Part shown: piece by piece, positions 61,721 through 64,000 of the stretch
Numbering within the stretch: the stretch's first letter is position 1
Layout of the letters: every line of letters starts with the position of its first letter
Assembly: GCA_029204225.1 (NCBI GenBank)
Contig: CM055101.1
Coordinates: forward strand, 29,375,975-29,439,974
DNA: 64,000 nucleotides
Origin: Diphasiastrum complanatum
Taxonomy: Eukaryota; Streptophyta; Lycopodiopsida; Lycopodiales; Lycopodiaceae
Direction: 5' to 3'
Program-made: the position numbers and the translations under genes
The notes under the pieces: generated by a model
Seen by the model: the letters and a program-made list of their open reading frames with translations, nothing else
The model's database searches: none
What the model was told of the DNA's origin: nothing

Positions 61721-62766
61721 TGTTGGAAAGAGCAGTGTAAAAGATAGGTCGAAAAGAATTGAATAAAACTAATTTGAATGACTAGAAAGAAATCTTATCG
61801 TGCGCAACAAAATAAACTATCTTCCTCTTTCTCTATGCATGACTACACCTATCAATGTCGAACAAAACAATAGTAGTGATAGAAATTATGATCGATCTTA
61901 TGGTAACTAGCTTTGAAATCATTAGTACTATAGTGATTGTACAACCAAACATTTAAGCATTGAATTATTAGACAAATAGTTTGTCGAAAAAAATTACAGA
62001 AATGCATACATTTTGAGACAAAGCTGAACACAATAAGAAGATAGTATTGATTTAGTATGAAAATGAAACAGATGTAAATGAGTAAAACAAGTTGCGGATC
62101 AAAGCCGCATACTCTAAGCTATCTCTGAGCAACTAAAGAAAAGTCTGAATTAAACGCAATGCTAATAAGTAGTGAGTGCAATAGCAATCTCTTAATCAAC
62201 TCTAAAGAACTGAACTAGAATGCTCAAGAGTGTTCAAGTTTAAAATCTTGAGAGAGAAACACTAACTATTCAATAATTGATGATTGATCTTCAAGCTTCA
62301 ATCTATAAGATGTAGGCATACGAACAACTATTTATTCTAAGAAATTAGGCTGTCAAATGCATCCCCCAGTTGGTTGTGATGTGCTGGCATCCATCTAGTT
62401 AGGACTTCTCATAATTTACTTGCTCGATGAATTAATGCAAGTCGGTGGCTTTGGTCGTAAACAGTCTATCCGCAGATTTAAACGTAAAGTGTAACTTTGG
62501 AGAAATGAACGTAAACTATGATGCAAAAAATGCGAAGGTCTTCGCCAACGTCATTTCCTTAACATTTGAGTCATCTGGCATTTTGCGAAAAACCCGAACT
62601 GAGAACAAATCCCGAAAAACGAAAATCCCAAAAATGCCGACACTGTGAGCCGTTTTCGAGTAGCTATGTACACTGTGTAAATACACGAAAATTTCTACAG
62701 GCCTAGATAAAAGTTGGACGAAGATTAAAATGTCAATTAGTTGATTAGTAGGAGAATATTGTAACA
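61721..62766 (-). repeat. 5' LTR of element H, full length (1046 bp)
   Basis: On the + strand TGTTGGAAAGAGC to ATTGTAACA, TG...CA edges. It matches the 3' LTR at both ends and holds about 480 bp in the middle that both left LTRs lack. Confidence 0.9.
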
Positions 62767-62771
62767 CTATC

Positions 62772-64000
62772 CACATGAGGAAATGTATATCTTGTTTTTT
62801 TGGAAAGACCTTGGTTACGGGCTACAAAAGGTGTAAATGACTGGGCGACAAGAATTATTACTATTCCTACGAAAGGAAGAAAGATTTAGCTGCAAACGCA
62901 TCAGGGAGGATTGCGTCTGCGGTGCTTCCAGTTGGCGTTGAAACTATCGAGGAACTGCCCTCCCAACCAATGTCCGAAGTATCAGAGGAAGATTTGCACT
63001 TGACAAGTTTTTTCTTTGGTATATACCAGTTGGGGAAGTGCATTTATCTACGGTGGTTAACCTATTTGCTGCTAAAGCAGTGGATTCTCATTCATCTGAA
63101 GCGGACCAAGTGAAAGATGAAGATACAACGAAGGACATACAAGCACAATGGCCAAATAATTTTCTGAAATTATTGAGGAATCCAGGACTTTAAAGGAGGA
63201 ACCAGCCCGATTGAGTCCAACATAGGTAGCTAGGAAAAAGATTATTTGAATTAATTTGGTGACAGATGATGATCCAAAGAATATATTCATTGGGGTAGAA
63301 CATGATCTTGATCTTATTATGACAGCCATGGAGTTGTTGAAAAACTGTAAGGTTGTCTTTGCCTGGTCTTATGATGAATTACAAGGCGTACCAAAAGAGG
63401 TCTACCAGAATACAATTGATGCTAGACCGGTTCGGCAACAGAGACATCAAATGAATCCAAAGCATGTGGATCGGATTAGAGCTGCAATTCAAAAATTAGT
63501 GAGTGTGGGGTTTATTAGAATTCACCAACAGCCTTTTCAAATAGTGATGACGAAGGCATTTTATGATTACTTAGATAGATTTATGAAAGTCATCTTGATC
63601 GATTTTTGTCTATATGGGGATGATGACGATCATTTGGATTATTTGGAAAAGTGTATCCAAAGATGTTATGAATTCAAAATCAGTCTTAATCTAGAAAAGT
63701 GTACTTTTTGTGTGTAGAGAGGAGTTTTATTAGGACAATTCATTTCCAATGACGGATTGTTCATTGATCCGGCTAAGATTGAAGTCATTAAGAACATGCA
63801 TTTTTAAAAGAGCCCAAAAGAAATGCAAATAATCTTAGGAATGACGGGCTATCCTCGATGGTATATTTATGCATATGCAGATAGGACTCATATGTTGTAT
63901 GAGGTCCTCAAGAAGCGAGCCGTCTATAGGGTAACTATTAACCGGTATAAGGTGTTCCAGAATTTGATTGACGCCGTTGATAAATGCACCAATATTGTGA
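62772..64000 (+). pseudogene. pol: Ty3/gypsy pol remnant beyond element H
   Basis: Continuation of the gypsy fragment at 53310-54074. 63256-63717 encodes VVFAWSYDELQGVPKEV, ARPVRQQRHQMNPKHVDRI and VGFIRIHQQPF of the gypsy reverse transcriptase N-terminus. An internal deletion of roughly 100 codons then jumps to FYDYLDRFMKVILIDF, where the catalytic F/Y-x-D-D has become I-L-I-D. FKISLNLEKCTFCV ends at a stop, followed by LLGQFISNDGLFIDPAK (thumb/connection) with more stops. It runs off the window end. Non-functional. Confidence 0.84.

Larger units (their letters stand above)
54461..62766 (-). mobile_element. Ty1/copia element H, both LTRs present (copy B)
   Basis: 3' LTR 54461-55030, RNase H to hinge 55038-56884, nested N1 element 56885-60879, gag 60880-61540, primer-binding site 61710-61720, 5' LTR 61721-62766. 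The target-site duplication CTATC is at 54456-54460 and 62767-62771, the 5 bp expected of Ty1/copia. GAG-pre-integrase and the integrase core, seen in copy A, are missing here, removed around the nested N1. Confidence 0.92.

Overview
The window reads as heterochromatin-like nuclear DNA of a land plant with a large, repeat-rich genome. The grounds are AT-rich sequence, Ty1/copia and Ty3/gypsy LTR retrotransposons nested in one another, a CACTA (En/Spm) transposase remnant, very long (GA)n and (GT)n tracts, and no bacterial-type gene packing. The species cannot be named from the sequence. A gymnosperm, fern or lycophyte scale genome is plausible but is inference. I find no convincing intact host gene. 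The only non-transposon coding candidate is a broken, possibly spliced gene at 5484-6889, partly repeated at 44000-44580. No tRNA, rRNA or CRISPR array was seen.

Large-scale layout. Two copies of a mosaic of about 20-22 kb lie in the same orientation: copy A (1 to about 20174) and copy B (38555 to about 60879). A third, shorter copy C (34107-37002) matches the middle of both. In unique stretches the copies differ by only a few bases per 60, but they are separated by large indels and by very different microsatellite lengths. Shared scars (the same nonsense codons, the same internal LTR deletion, the same nested insertion) show that the nesting happened before the duplication.

Region by region. 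128-2582 and 38682-41205 are non-autonomous minus-strand LTR elements whose LTRs carry a minisatellite of about 72 bp. 2583-5483 is AT- and pyrimidine-rich sequence with long dinucleotide tracts. 5484-6889 is the gene-like fragment. 6962-10194 is a minus-strand copia mosaic. 10195-12260 is a CpG-rich block followed by a compound GA/GT satellite. 12340-13086 is a gypsy gag/protease fragment, interrupted by a minus-strand copia element here called H (13087-17285). H is in turn interrupted by a plus-strand element family here called N (17286-27283), which contains a full LTR element, N2, at 22351-26806. 27284-34603 is another minus-strand copia (C1) broken by a gypsy element (G1). 34604-37002 holds a perfect 125-bp palindrome, a second CpG-rich block and more GA/GT satellite. 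37003-38554 is a CACTA transposase remnant. 38555 onward is copy B, which preserves the complete H element (54461-62766, 5-bp target-site duplication) and the gypsy reverse-transcriptase remnant on its far side (62772-64000).

How the parts relate. Most 'genes' are gag, protease, integrase, reverse transcriptase or RNase H pieces. Nearly all are broken. The longest open frame is a 553-codon gag-protease at 57031-58692, in an element that lacks recognisable integrase, reverse transcriptase and RNase H and would have to be mobilised in trans. The most unusual structures are the palindrome at 35206-35330 (with a differently centred but still symmetric relative at about 51576-51710), the pol-less N family, and the tandem N elements sharing one LTR at 20319-20894.
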